Assembly (NCBI GenBank): GCA_000156115.1
Contig: DS995276.1
Coordinates: 438,017-502,016, forward strand
From: Rhodobacteraceae bacterium HTCC2083
GTDB lineage: Bacteria; Pseudomonadota; Alphaproteobacteria; Rhodobacterales; Rhodobacteraceae
Length of the DNA stretch: 64,000 nt
Direction: 5' to 3'
Shown here: in pieces, positions 27,461-35,548 of the stretch
Numbering within the stretch: the first letter of the stretch is position 1
Layout of the letters: each line of letters begins with the position of its first letter
The notes under the pieces: model-generated
Database searches by the model: none
Seen by the model: only the letters and a program-made list of their open reading frames with translations
What the model was told of the DNA's origin: nothing
Position numbers and translations under genes: made by a program

Positions 27461-27648
27461 CTGAGCCGTCTCCTTCATCGATGCAGCGCCGCAGGAGAAG
27501 TACTCGCGAGCCACAGCTCACATCAACCACTGACGGTCTCATCCCCTATTTGGGTCAACGATAACGTCACACCTGTTCGGCCCATTGGGCGTTGTTGAAC
27601 GCACTTATAGGCGTGCGCGCCGAGCCTTTCAAACGGATTCGCGCCACT
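27461..27648 (-). other. Leader of the cobalamin operon; no recognised element
   Basis: 188 bases between the operon's first gene and the GNAT remnant. I looked for the B12-box core (a close match to AGCCAGGAGACC) on both strands and did not find it. No clean -35/-10 pair or strong hairpin stood out. A short frame beginning GTG at 27514 and reading into the first gene was judged to be leader sequence. Confidence 0.3.
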
Positions 27649-27997
27649 CTACGGCTTAGCTGCGACGTCGCTCGAACCACCGCTCCGGCGTGGCGTGCCA
27701 TCGATCACATCGTTGGTGTCATGTGTGTGCTGGAAAGGCGTCCGTTCAAGCAAAGCAAGCGCGCGTTTGTTATCTGCATTGGTAATCACCAAGATCCGCG
27801 CGATATTAGTTCGCGCGAACAGCCATGCGCAGACCATTTCAATCGCTTCAAACCCGATGCTTTGCCCCTGCGCATCGGCGGCTAATGTGATGCCCAGTTC
27901 TGCCTCGCCTTCATCTTCCGCGATAGGCGCGAAACGGCGTCAAATCCTGTCGCAATAAATGACGCAAAACCAGACGCTTGGTTTGTGACAGTGTCAT
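27649..27997 (-). pseudogene. Remnant of a GNAT-family N-acetyltransferase
   Basis: On the minus strand a good site (AAGGGGGTGAG) precedes an ATG at 27997. The frame reads TKRLVLRHLLRQDLTPFRAYRG, a typical RimJ/RimL-type N-terminus, and then meets a stop. In another frame the typical C-terminal half follows at once: AELGITLAADAQGQSIGFEAIEM, then ARILVITNADNKRALALLER, i.e. acetyl-CoA-binding motifs. The middle 60 or so residues are missing. The pattern indicates an internal deletion with a frame change. Not expected to be functional. Confidence 0.75.
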
Positions 27998-28109
27998 CTC
28001 ACCCCCTTCTTCTGTGCAATGCTGCACGATCCCTGCGCGCCATCCGGCCTATGTGCACAGGCCCATGTGGTCTAATGTCGTTATAACGAAATCGCGAAGG
28101 ATAAAAAAT

Positions 28110-29084
28110 ATGGGCTTGCTGGTGGACGGAGTATGGCGCGATCAATGGTACGACACAAAAGCATCCGGTGGTGCATTCGTGCGGTCAACCGCAAAGTTTC
28201 GCAATTGGATCACCGCTGACAGCAGCGCTGGTCCCACTGGTGAGGGCGGTTTTCCCGCAGAACTTGGCCGCTATCATCTTTACGTCAGCCATGCTTGCCC
28301 TTGGGCGCATCGCGCACTGATCTTTCGCGCGCTCAAGGGACTGAACGATCATATCACTGTCTCTGTTGTGCATCCTGATATGCTATCCGATGGCTGGAAG
28401 TTTGAGACCGATGAACATGGCGCGACGGGTGACACACTTTATGGCCTGCCCTTCGCGCGCGATATCTACATCAAGGCGGATTCCACAATCTCTGGCCGTG
28501 TTACAGTTCCAATCCTTTGGGATAAACAGCGCGACACGATTGTCTCGAACGAATCTTCCGAGATTATTCGCATGTTCAATTCAGCCTTTGATGCATTAAC
28601 GGGCAACACTGATGATTACTGGCCCGTTGAGATGCGCGAGAGAATCGAAGAGGTCAACGCACGCATCTATGACACCATCAACAACGGCGTTTACAAATCC
28701 GGCTTCGCCACGACACAAGTGGCTTATGATGCGGCGGTTGGCCCACTGTTTGATAGCCTTGAGTGGGTCGAGCAGCGCCTAAGTAAGAACCGCTACCTGA
28801 TGGGCGACACGCTGACAGAGGCCGATTGGCGCTTGTTCACAACCCTTGTGCGGTTCGATCCGGTCTATCATTTGCACTTTAAATGTAATCGAAAACGCAT
28901 TGTAGATTACCCGAACATCTGGGCCTACACGCGCGAGTTATATCAGGTGCCAGGCATCGCCGAGACGGTGAATTTCGAGCACATCGTGCGGCACTATCAC
29001 TACTCTCACGAGACGATAAACCCGAACAGGATTATCCCGACAAATCCTGTGCTCAACTTCATGGATCCACACGGGCGCAGTTAG
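28110..29084 (+). CDS. yqjG: Glutathionyl-hydroquinone reductase (Xi-class GST, YqjG/PcpF-like)
   Basis: A 324-residue Xi-class glutathione transferase. It has the catalytic Cys63 motif YVSHACPWAHRALIFRALKG, VPILWDKQRDTIVSNESSEIIRMFN, and GDTLTEADWRLFTTLVRFDPVYHLHFKCN, with the C-terminal motif PNIWAYTRELYQVPGI. These enzymes reductively remove glutathione from hydroquinone adducts. The start at 28110 has GAAGGA upstream. It stands alone on the plus strand after the GNAT remnant. Confidence 0.92.
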   Translation: MGLLVDGVWRDQWYDTKASGGAFVRSTAKFRNWITADSSAGPTGEGGFPAELGRYHLYVSHACPWAHRALIFRALKGLNDHITVSVVHPDMLSDGWKFETDEHGATGDTLYGLPFARDIYIKADSTISGRVTVPILWDKQRDTIVSNESSEIIRMFNSAFDALTGNTDDYWPVEMRERIEEVNARIYDTINNGVYKSGFATTQVAYDAAVGPLFDSLEWVEQRLSKNRYLMGDTLTEADWRLFTTLVRFDPVYHLHFKCNRKRIVDYPNIWAYTRELYQVPGIAETVNFEHIVRHYHYSHETINPNRIIPTNPVLNFMDPHGRS

Positions 29085-29093
29085 CGACCGCGA

Positions 29094-29456
29094 TTAATTC
29101 CCGGTCGCGTAATGCTGCACCATCGTCGCCAGATCCTCTGGCGGCGTTGCACTTTGTACGAACGCACAAGCATTAGAACTAAGCTGAAAAATCGACCCAT
29201 CCGAGAAAAACGAGGTGTTGGTCACGAATATAATCCGCGCGTCAGGCCTGCGGTAACTTGCGTAATCCGCGATTGCCAAGGCTTGGCCGTCCGCCAAAAT
29301 CAGATCGAGGATGATCATCTCAAACGAATGCGCACTTAGCGCTGCGAAAGCCTGTGATTGGCTTGTTGCAAGGGTTACCTTCATATCACGACGTTCAAGG
29401 CAAGCTTTCCACAAGCTTCCCAGGTCCGGCTGACTTTCAACGATCAATACGTCCAT
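29094..29456 (-). CDS. Stand-alone receiver-like domain protein
   Basis: A 120-residue CheY-like protein. It retains an acidic start (LIVESQPD, Glu7 and Asp11), the phosphoacceptor Asp51 in MIILDLILADG, and Thr79 in IIFVTNTS. The conserved lysine before the last helix is absent: CAFVQSATPPEDL has Gln101 there. The family may therefore be phosphorylated abnormally or not at all. No histidine kinase gene is adjacent. It is convergent with the hydroquinone reductase gene, 9 bases apart. Confidence 0.78.
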   Translation of the reverse strand: MDVLIVESQPDLGSLWKACLERRDMKVTLATSQSQAFAALSAHSFEMIILDLILADGQALAIADYASYRRPDARIIFVTNTSFFSDGSIFQLSSNACAFVQSATPPEDLATMVQHYATGN

Positions 29457-29636
29457 GTTGTTTGCCGCTTATTTTTGTTTTCGGTTTAATTCGGTATCGC
29501 TCTCAAGCATTAACATTGCGTTAACGATCGTACGGTCTAGCTAATTTTTCGATAACTTGGCGACAAATACTTGCGGTTTGAGCGTGTTTCCGCTTGAAGC
29601 GTCACCCAACAGGGATTGTCAAAGGGACACCACCAA

Positions 29637-30008
29637 ATGACCACGTGGATCACAGTTTGCGACACTTGCAAGCGCGACGACTGGAATGCTGAAACGGATG
29701 CGCAGACAGATGGCGAGCGCCTCGCGATCGCGGTTGAGACGGCTGCTGAAGGCACAGATGTTAAAACCCGCCGTGTGTCTTGCCTGATGGGCTGTTCGCA
29801 CAGCTGCAACATCGCCATCCAAGCGCCTGGCAAACTCGCCTACACTCTTGGCAAATTCGACGCCTCAACTGAGGCTGCCGAAGGCATCGTGGAATACGCA
29901 AAGAAGCACGCGGCAGCGGCGACGGGTCAAGTTCCGTTTCGCGAATGGCCCCAAGCCATCAAAGGCCACTTCATCACCCGCCATCCCCCATTGCCCGACG
30001 CGGAATGA
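29637..30008 (+). CDS. DUF1636 family protein (predicted metal or Fe-S binding)
   Basis: A 123-residue protein with five cysteines arranged as in thioredoxin-like [2Fe-2S] ferredoxins: CDTC at residues 8-11 and SCLMGCSHSC with Cys49, 53 and 57. The family is repeatedly found near cobalamin genes such as cobW and cobC; here its stop overlaps cobC in ATGA. The start at 29637 has AGGGAC upstream. A cobalt-handling or redox role is inferred from context and is not shown by sequence. Confidence 0.85.
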   Translation: MTTWITVCDTCKRDDWNAETDAQTDGERLAIAVETAAEGTDVKTRRVSCLMGCSHSCNIAIQAPGKLAYTLGKFDASTEAAEGIVEYAKKHAAAATGQVPFREWPQAIKGHFITRHPPLPDAE

Positions 30009-30958
30009 GCTCACAGGAACGCGATCACGGTGGCGGCCTTGATAAGGCCATCGCCCAGCACGGCGGAACGCGCGCGCAGTGGATTGACCTCTCGACAGGT
30101 ATCAATCCTGCCCCCTATCCAATCGGCGAGTTCACCTCAGATGATTGGACCGCCCTTCCAGATGTTACAGCATTTGACGCCCTGAACACGGCGGCGCGGC
30201 AATTTTGGAACGTCCCTGCAGGTGCCGCAATGCTGCCCGCGCCGGGTGCTTCGTCCTTGATTGCCCGTATTCCAGCGCTCGCCCCGCCCTCGCGTGTTGG
30301 TATCCCAACGCCAACCTACAATGAACATGCCGCCGCCTTTTCGCAGCACGGCTGGGCACTGGCCGAAGACGACACTTTCACGGCGCAGGTCCTTGTTCAT
30401 CCCAACAACCCCGATGGTCGCCTTTGGCAGAGTAGCGACGTTACAGCCCCGCTCACCATTATCGATGAAAGCTTTTGCGATATCGCTCCCAATGCCAGCC
30501 TGATGCATTTAGCAGAGCGCGAAGGCGTCATCATCCTCAAGAGCTTTGGCAAATTCTGGGGCCTCGCAGGACTGCGTTTAGGATTTGCCATTGGCGATCC
30601 TGACCTAATTGCTCAGCTCAAAAATTTCATCGGACCTTGGTCCTTAAGCGGACCCGCGCTTCGCACTGGTGCAACAGCTTTGAGCGATCTGCACTGGGCT
30701 AATCAAACGCGTGCGCGCCTTGGCGCAGATGCCGCGCGGCTTGATCAGTTGATGGCAAATCACAGAGCAACTTTGGTTGGCGGCACGTCCTTGTTTCGTC
30801 TCTATGACGTTAGCGATGCGGCGGCATGGCAAGATAAGCTTGCCCAAGCCCATATCTGGAGCCGGATTTTCCCCTATTCCAAACGCTGGCTCCGATTGGG
30901 TCTGCCAGCGCCTGATCAATGGGCGCGGCTCAGCACGGCGCTTTCGGCACAGACATGA
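30005..30958 (+). CDS. cobC: Threonine-phosphate decarboxylase (CobC/CobD aminotransferase family)
   Basis: PLP enzyme that makes (R)-1-aminopropan-2-ol phosphate for the cobalamin side chain. The 317-residue protein has [14 protein letters not shown] at the start, [25 protein letters not shown] and the Schiff-base motif [18 protein letters not shown], all in the expected order. It overlaps the DUF1636 gene before it and cbiB after it by 4 bases each. Name follows the Pseudomonas denitrificans scheme (CobC); the Salmonella equivalent is CobD. Confidence 0.93.
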   Translation: MSSQERDHGGGLDKAIAQHGGTRAQWIDLSTGINPAPYPIGEFTSDDWTALPDVTAFDALNTAARQFWNVPAGAAMLPAPGASSLIARIPALAPPSRVGIPTPTYNEHAAAFSQHGWALAEDDTFTAQVLVHPNNPDGRLWQSSDVTAPLTIIDESFCDIAPNASLMHLAEREGVIILKSFGKFWGLAGLRLGFAIGDPDLIAQLKNFIGPWSLSGPALRTGATALSDLHWANQTRARLGADAARLDQLMANHRATLVGGTSLFRLYDVSDAAAWQDKLAQAHIWSRIFPYSKRWLRLGLPAPDQWARLSTALSAQT

Positions 30959-31869
30959 CAACTGCTGCGATCCTCATCTGCGCGTTGCTTTTGGACGCGC
31001 TTCTTGGCGAACCACGCTGGCTTTGGTCACGCATCCCACATCCTGCAGTTCTGATGGGGAACCTGATTGGCTGGGCGGATGAACGCTTCAACACGGGTAC
31101 AAATCGCAAAGTCAAAGGCGCGCTCACAATGTTCGCCTTGGGTGTCGGCTCACTGCTACTTGGCGCCGCTTTAGCGCAGCTCGGCTGGATTGTTGAGCTG
31201 ATTACGGCGGCTATCCTAATCGCTCAAAAATCACTTGTCGAACACGTCGCTGCGGTCGCAACAGGTCTACGACACTCGACCCAAAAAGGGCGCGACGCAG
31301 TCGCGATGATTGTCGGGCGCGACACTGCTGAAATGGACGATCCCGCCATTGCGCGCAGCGCTATTGAAAGCGCAGCGGAGAACCTCTCGGACGGCATCAT
31401 CGCACCAGCCTTTTGGTTTTTGATCGGCGGCCTACCATTGCTGTTGCTCTATAAAATCACCAACACGGCCGACAGCATGATCGGGTATCGCACGCCCAAA
31501 CATGAGGACTTCGGCTGGGCCGCAGCGCGCTTTGACGATCTAATAAACCTGATCCCTGCGCGTCTCACTGCTCTCTTGATCGCTCTGCCCTATGGACTGT
31601 TATCACAAACGCCCACGATCAGAACTGAGGCCCACAAACATCGCTCACCTAATGCAGGCTGGCCCGAAGCGACAATGTCGCGCGCGCTTGGCATCGCTTT
31701 GTCAGGCCCGCGAAGCTATGATGGTGCGCTACGTGACTTTCCATTTGTGAACCCGCAAGGACGTCGCTCTCTCGGTGCGCAGGACATTGAGGCAGCCTGC
31801 CGTGCGCTCTGGGTCACATGGGGGGTTTTTACCGCTTTGGTGTTTGCGCTCTGGCTGTTCAATTTCTAA
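30955..31869 (+). CDS. cbiB: Adenosylcobinamide-phosphate synthase
   Basis: Membrane enzyme joining cobyric acid with aminopropanol (phosphate). The 304-residue product has the family start [32 protein letters not shown], then [36 protein letters not shown], and [27 protein letters not shown]. Several membrane helices are predicted. Named cobD in the P. denitrificans scheme. Coupled to cobC by ATGA; the two act in succession. Confidence 0.95.
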   Translation: MTTAAILICALLLDALLGEPRWLWSRIPHPAVLMGNLIGWADERFNTGTNRKVKGALTMFALGVGSLLLGAALAQLGWIVELITAAILIAQKSLVEHVAAVATGLRHSTQKGRDAVAMIVGRDTAEMDDPAIARSAIESAAENLSDGIIAPAFWFLIGGLPLLLLYKITNTADSMIGYRTPKHEDFGWAAARFDDLINLIPARLTALLIALPYGLLSQTPTIRTEAHKHRSPNAGWPEATMSRALGIALSGPRSYDGALRDFPFVNPQGRRSLGAQDIEAACRALWVTWGVFTALVFALWLFNF

Positions 31870-31902
31870 GCTGCATAAAACCCATTTAAAGGATTTAATG
31901 CT

Positions 31903-33078
31903 ATGCTCTCTCGTCTGTCCGCCCTCGCCGTTATTACGGCATTTGGCGCGTCGCCTGCGCTTGCCCAATCCTGTGGCGGCTCCTTCAGCAGCTTCGTCGA
32001 TGGCCTGAAAAATGAAGCGGTGCAGCGAGGTCATGAGCCAGAGACGGTCGACCGTTTCTTCGCCAATGCGCGCAAAGATGCAGCGGTTCTGAAAGCGGAC
32101 CGTGCGCAGGGCGTGTTTCAGCTTCCCTTCGTTGATTTTTCACGTCGCTTAATCAGCCAAAACCGCATAAACAAGGGCCGCGCGATGGGGCAAAAATACG
32201 CATCCATCTTTGCGAAGATCGAGAATAAATACGGCGTATCGCGCGGTGTTCTTCTGGCGTTTTGGGCATTCGAAACGGACTACGGCACGTTTCAGGGTGA
32301 TTTCAATACGGCAAACGCCTTGATGACTTTGGCGCATGATTGCCGTCGCCCTGAGCTATTCCTCCCTCAGATTTTCGCCGCGCTTGAGCTGTTTGGGAAA
32401 GGTAATTTTGATCCCACGCGCACCACGGGGGCATGGGCGGGCGAAATCGGCATGGTGCAAATGCTGCCTGCTGATATCTTGGAAAATGGCATCGACGGCG
32501 ATGGCGACGGGCACGTCTCACTTAAGACATCCGCGCCGGATGCGCTGCTTTCGGGTGGCAAAATGCTCAGCGCTTTGGGCTGGCGTAAGGGAGAGCCTTG
32601 GTTACAAGAGGTAACCATGCCCAAAAATTTCGATTGGTCAAAGACGGGTCTGAATCATTCTGCGAGCGCACATGATTGGCAAAACATGGGCGTGCAAGCA
32701 CGCGGCGGGCAATTGGTTGACGGCCTACCCAGCTCGATTATTCTGCCACAAGGGCGCAAAGGTCCCGCTTTTCTCGCCTATCCAAATTTCCGCGTCTATT
32801 TTGAGTGGAACCAAAGCTTCACTTACGTTCTGACTGCAGCATATTTCGCGAACCGCTTGGAGGGCGCGCGGGTTTATAATGCGGGGACGCCCGATACGGG
32901 CTTAAGTGGCGTGCAAATGAAAAGCCTTCAGAAAAAGCTGGCAGCGCGTGGATATGATGTGGGCAAAGTCGATGGCATCTTGGGGGCTAAGACACGTTCG
33001 GCGGTACAAGACTTACAAACAAAAATGGGGCTACCCGCTGATGCGTGGCCGACCCCATCTTTGCTCGGCAAATTGTAA
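31903..33078 (+). CDS. Lytic murein transglycosylase (MltB type) with peptidoglycan-binding domain
   Basis: Periplasmic enzyme that cuts the glycan chain. The 391-residue precursor has a signal peptide ending about residue 22 (ALAQS), the SLT_2 catalytic domain with the presumed catalytic Glu near 123 in AFWAFETDYGTFQGDFNTANAL, and GAWAGEIGMVQMLPADIL. A C-terminal PG_binding_1 domain (about 330-391) has LQKKLAARGYDVGKVDGILGAKTRSAV. No lipobox is seen, so it is probably soluble. AAAGGA lies before the ATG. Confidence 0.93.
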   Translation: MLSRLSALAVITAFGASPALAQSCGGSFSSFVDGLKNEAVQRGHEPETVDRFFANARKDAAVLKADRAQGVFQLPFVDFSRRLISQNRINKGRAMGQKYASIFAKIENKYGVSRGVLLAFWAFETDYGTFQGDFNTANALMTLAHDCRRPELFLPQIFAALELFGKGNFDPTRTTGAWAGEIGMVQMLPADILENGIDGDGDGHVSLKTSAPDALLSGGKMLSALGWRKGEPWLQEVTMPKNFDWSKTGLNHSASAHDWQNMGVQARGGQLVDGLPSSIILPQGRKGPAFLAYPNFRVYFEWNQSFTYVLTAAYFANRLEGARVYNAGTPDTGLSGVQMKSLQKKLAARGYDVGKVDGILGAKTRSAVQDLQTKMGLPADAWPTPSLLGKL

Positions 33079-33130
33079 GCGAGCAATCTCAATTCCAGCT
33101 TTCGGCCCACTCTCAAAGAGGACGAGAGCC

Positions 33131-33745
33131 TTAGAACGTCTCTGGCTGAACCGCTTTCGCTGCACCAAACGCGGTGGCTTTGTCGCCTGCGTCTTCTTCA
33201 AACAGCTTGCTTGTACGCACACCGGGCACTTTTGCAAAGTTTTCCATCAGCTTTTTCGGGAACAGATAGCTGCCGATGCTGCTAAAGCCCGGAAGCTGTG
33301 ACAGCAACCGTGACGTGGACGCCGTACATTGCGCCTGACTTTGGGCACCCATGCCACGCGCGATCGCAAAGGCTTGCTCAGCAACCTCTGGCGACACAGT
33401 GATTTCCTGCATCACGACATGGTAGGTTTCACGTGCATGGGCACTTTTGTAGATGCTGAACACTTCGGGGTTCACGCCGTAAATCACATCATTACGCTCT
33501 GGAATGCGGGGATGCTTGAAGGTACCCGCAGGATCCCAAATAACACGCTGTGAGGCATTAATCATCAAGGATGTATGCGCACCACCACCAGAGCGGTTGG
33601 AAATCATCGTCATCAACGTCAGTGTTGAGGGACCCGGTTCACGGTAAACCATGCGCGTCACGATCACGTCGGAGGCCCACTCAGATTTCGCAGCACAGCC
33701 CATCAAGGCTACCGGCAAGAGCAAACATAGAATAAACTTGCGCAT
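33131..33745 (-). CDS. Putative lipoprotein of unknown function
   Basis: A 204-residue precursor. The start at 33745 gives a basic signal peptide (MRKFILCLLLPVALMGCAAK) with lipobox LMGC and lipidated Cys17; an in-frame ATG 24 bases upstream is an alternative. The mature part has HTSLMINASQRVIWDPAGTFKHP, an arrangement recalling the start of NlpC/P60-like proteins, and a conserved-looking Cys-containing segment (GAQSQAQCTAST). I cannot place it in a named family. Probably anchored in the outer or inner membrane. Confidence 0.75.
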   Translation of the reverse strand: MRKFILCLLLPVALMGCAAKSEWASDVIVTRMVYREPGPSTLTLMTMISNRSGGGAHTSLMINASQRVIWDPAGTFKHPRIPERNDVIYGVNPEVFSIYKSAHARETYHVVMQEITVSPEVAEQAFAIARGMGAQSQAQCTASTSRLLSQLPGFSSIGSYLFPKKLMENFAKVPGVRTSKLFEEDAGDKATAFGAAKAVQPETF

Positions 33746-33804
33746 TTTAACCACCCCCCAGCGGATCAAAGCGCGCCTCTTTCAACGGGCGCGATTTCCT
33801 TAAA

Positions 33805-33939
33805 TCAGCCGTTTACGAGGGCTGCAAAAATGAGGATACAAATGGAGACAACTGCGCCCCATGTGACGTATTTCAAAAAGCCGTCGAAGGTTTTCTCTTG
33901 CACAGATGTGTCCATGCTACCGTGTTTGTGATCAGACAT
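33805..33939 (-). CDS. aa3-type cytochrome c oxidase subunit IV
   Basis: A 44-residue single-helix protein: MSDHKHGSMDTSVQEKTFDG, then FLKYVTWGAVVSICILIFAALVNG. The acidic soluble head with KTFDGF and the lone membrane helix are diagnostic of bacterial aa3 oxidase subunit IV (COX4 in Paracoccus). It is accessory to the respiratory oxidase in the cytoplasmic membrane. The main oxidase genes are not in this window. AAGGAG-like sequence (TCAGGAGACTT) lies before the ATG. Confidence 0.9.
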   Translation of the reverse strand: MSDHKHGSMDTSVQEKTFDGFLKYVTWGAVVSICILIFAALVNG

Positions 33940-34035
33940 CTTAAGTCTCCTGAAAATCGATGTAGCGCTGGTTAGCCGATTCCGCCGCGAGTGTCACCTA
34001 GGACCAAGGCGCGCACCCCTAAATTCTGTGTAAAA

Positions 34036-34479
34036 TTACGCACTATCTGTGGCGAGCTTAAATCCAATGCGGTTGGGCTCTTCTGTTTCGACTTCTTTTG
34101 GTAATGCGCGCAGCATGACGTTCAGCTGACTAACATGCTGAACAAGCTGAGTTTTGCCAACCGCCGGATCAGAGCCGTAGAAAGTCACAATATCAGGATC
34201 GAAAAAACCCATGCCTTCGATCTTCAAGACACCCGCGTCGCCGCCTGTAAAGCCCATGGCGACTTCATGTTCGTTATCAAGTTGCTCTTCAAAGTTCTGT
34301 ATATAGAGGATCAGACGCTCGTAAGCCCATTCCGCAGGGCTTTTCGCCTTGACAGGCTTATCACTCAAACCCTCCGAGCGCTCATCGCGCGATTTGCCGT
34401 CGCCAGTGTGCTTTTCAAAGCGGCGTGGCAAAGCGGCCGCTTCCGCAGCTTCGGCTGAAGTCTTGATCTGATCGTTCAT
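34036..34479 (-). CDS. DUF6173-like conserved protein
   Basis: A 147-residue soluble protein. Residues 1-50 are charged and low-complexity. The rest is a compact domain beginning SPAEWAYERLILYIQNFEEQLDNEHEVAMGF, followed by GVLKIEGMGFFDPDIVTFYG and VSQLNVMLRALPK. This looks like the family labelled DUF6173, common in Rhodobacterales; the label is from recall. Function unknown. It lies 25 bases downstream of the metallo-hydrolase gene and reads the same way. Confidence 0.68.
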   Translation of the reverse strand: MNDQIKTSAEAAEAAALPRRFEKHTGDGKSRDERSEGLSDKPVKAKSPAEWAYERLILYIQNFEEQLDNEHEVAMGFTGGDAGVLKIEGMGFFDPDIVTFYGSDPAVGKTQLVQHVSQLNVMLRALPKEVETEEPNRIGFKLATDSA

Positions 34480-34504
34480 TCCTGTTCCTCACATCGTCGC
34501 GCGC

Positions 34505-35548
34505 TTAGCTTTTGTGACTGTAAACCCATGCGCCATCTTCGCGTTTTTCCCGCGCGGCGCGACCTTCCAGCCAAAGGTGCTGCACATGTGCGATGGATTC
34601 AACTAGTGCCAGGCCATATTCCGCAGGACCGATCTTGCGCTTGAACAGAACCCCAAAACAATCGCCAGCGGTGCATGGCGTTTCCAAATGGGCTTCAAGG
34701 CGGTCCAAAGCGCTGTGATGGTTGTCAATCAATTGGCGCATCCGAGTCGGAAGACCCGTAAATGGCAGCTTGTGCCCACCTAAAACAAGGTGATCCGCAC
34801 GTGCGAGTGTGTTCAAACGCTCACACGCCTCCAGCCAATCGCCAACAGGATCCGCGTCCGGTTCTGTTGCGTAAACCCCGATATTTGAGCTAATGGAGGA
34901 CAGGATTTGGTCCCCCGCAATCACCAAATTGTCATCGCGCGACCACAGCGTTGCGTGCTCAGGCGCATGACCGTTACCCATGTGAACGTCCCAATTGCGC
35001 CCGCCCGCGCGAATCATATCACCTTGCTTGAGACGTCGATATCCAAGCGGAAGCGGCGCGACCACATCCGAAAAATTGAAGGGCCGCTCCTGTGCACGCT
35101 CTTCGATAATAGCCGCGTCCATGCCCGCACTGCGCCAAAAGGCAAGTGTTTCGGGTGTTGCCGCCTCTTGCGTATCAAGTTGGAGCATTCGCCCCATCAA
35201 CCAAGCCGTACGCGTCGTCCAAAGCTCCGCGCCATGTTCAGACTGGAACCATCCCGCAAGACCGATATGATCAGGATGGTGATGCGTCACGATCACCCGC
35301 GACACAGGTTTCCCGCCAAGCGGACCTGCGAGCAGATCTTGCCAGATCCCACGCGATTTGCGGCTGTCAAAACCCGTATCAACAATCGTCCAACTGTCGC
35401 CCTCGTCCAGCGCATAAACGTTGACGTGATCCAGCTTCATCGGCAAAGGTAAACGCATCCACAGCACACCTTGGGCGACTTCTATCGCCTCAGAACCGCT
35501 TGGCGGAATGTCCCACGGGTAGCGCATACTTACCGTTTGTTCACTCAT
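34505..35548 (-). CDS. MBL-fold metallo-hydrolase with winged-helix tail
   Basis: A 347-residue metallo-beta-lactamase-fold protein. The metal-binding motif is THHHPDHIG (residues 88-96), with NGHAPEH, an Asp in IAGDQIL and GGHK supplying the remaining ligands. The last 90 residues resemble the winged-helix domain (BLACT_WH) of the LACTB2/glyoxalase-II-like group. The substrate may be a thioester or ester. Its start overlaps the acyl-CoA dehydrogenase stop by 4 bases, hinting at thioester hydrolysis after acyl-CoA oxidation. Confidence 0.87.
   Translation of the reverse strand: MSEQTVSMRYPWDIPPSGSEAIEVAQGVLWMRLPLPMKLDHVNVYALDEGDSWTIVDTGFDSRKSRGIWQDLLAGPLGGKPVSRVIVTHHHPDHIGLAGWFQSEHGAELWTTRTAWLMGRMLQLDTQEAATPETLAFWRSAGMDAAIIEERAQERPFNFSDVVAPLPLGYRRLKQGDMIRAGGRNWDVHMGNGHAPEHATLWSRDDNLVIAGDQILSSISSNIGVYATEPDADPVGDWLEACERLNTLARADHLVLGGHKLPFTGLPTRMRQLIDNHHSALDRLEAHLETPCTAGDCFGVLFKRKIGPAEYGLALVESIAHVQHLWLEGRAAREKREDGAWVYSHKS

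Noticed and set aside
29457-29636. Possible cobalamin riboswitch before the DUF1636-cobC-cbiB unit
   Set aside because: No B12-box-like core was seen in the 180 bases; I leave the question to a covariance search.
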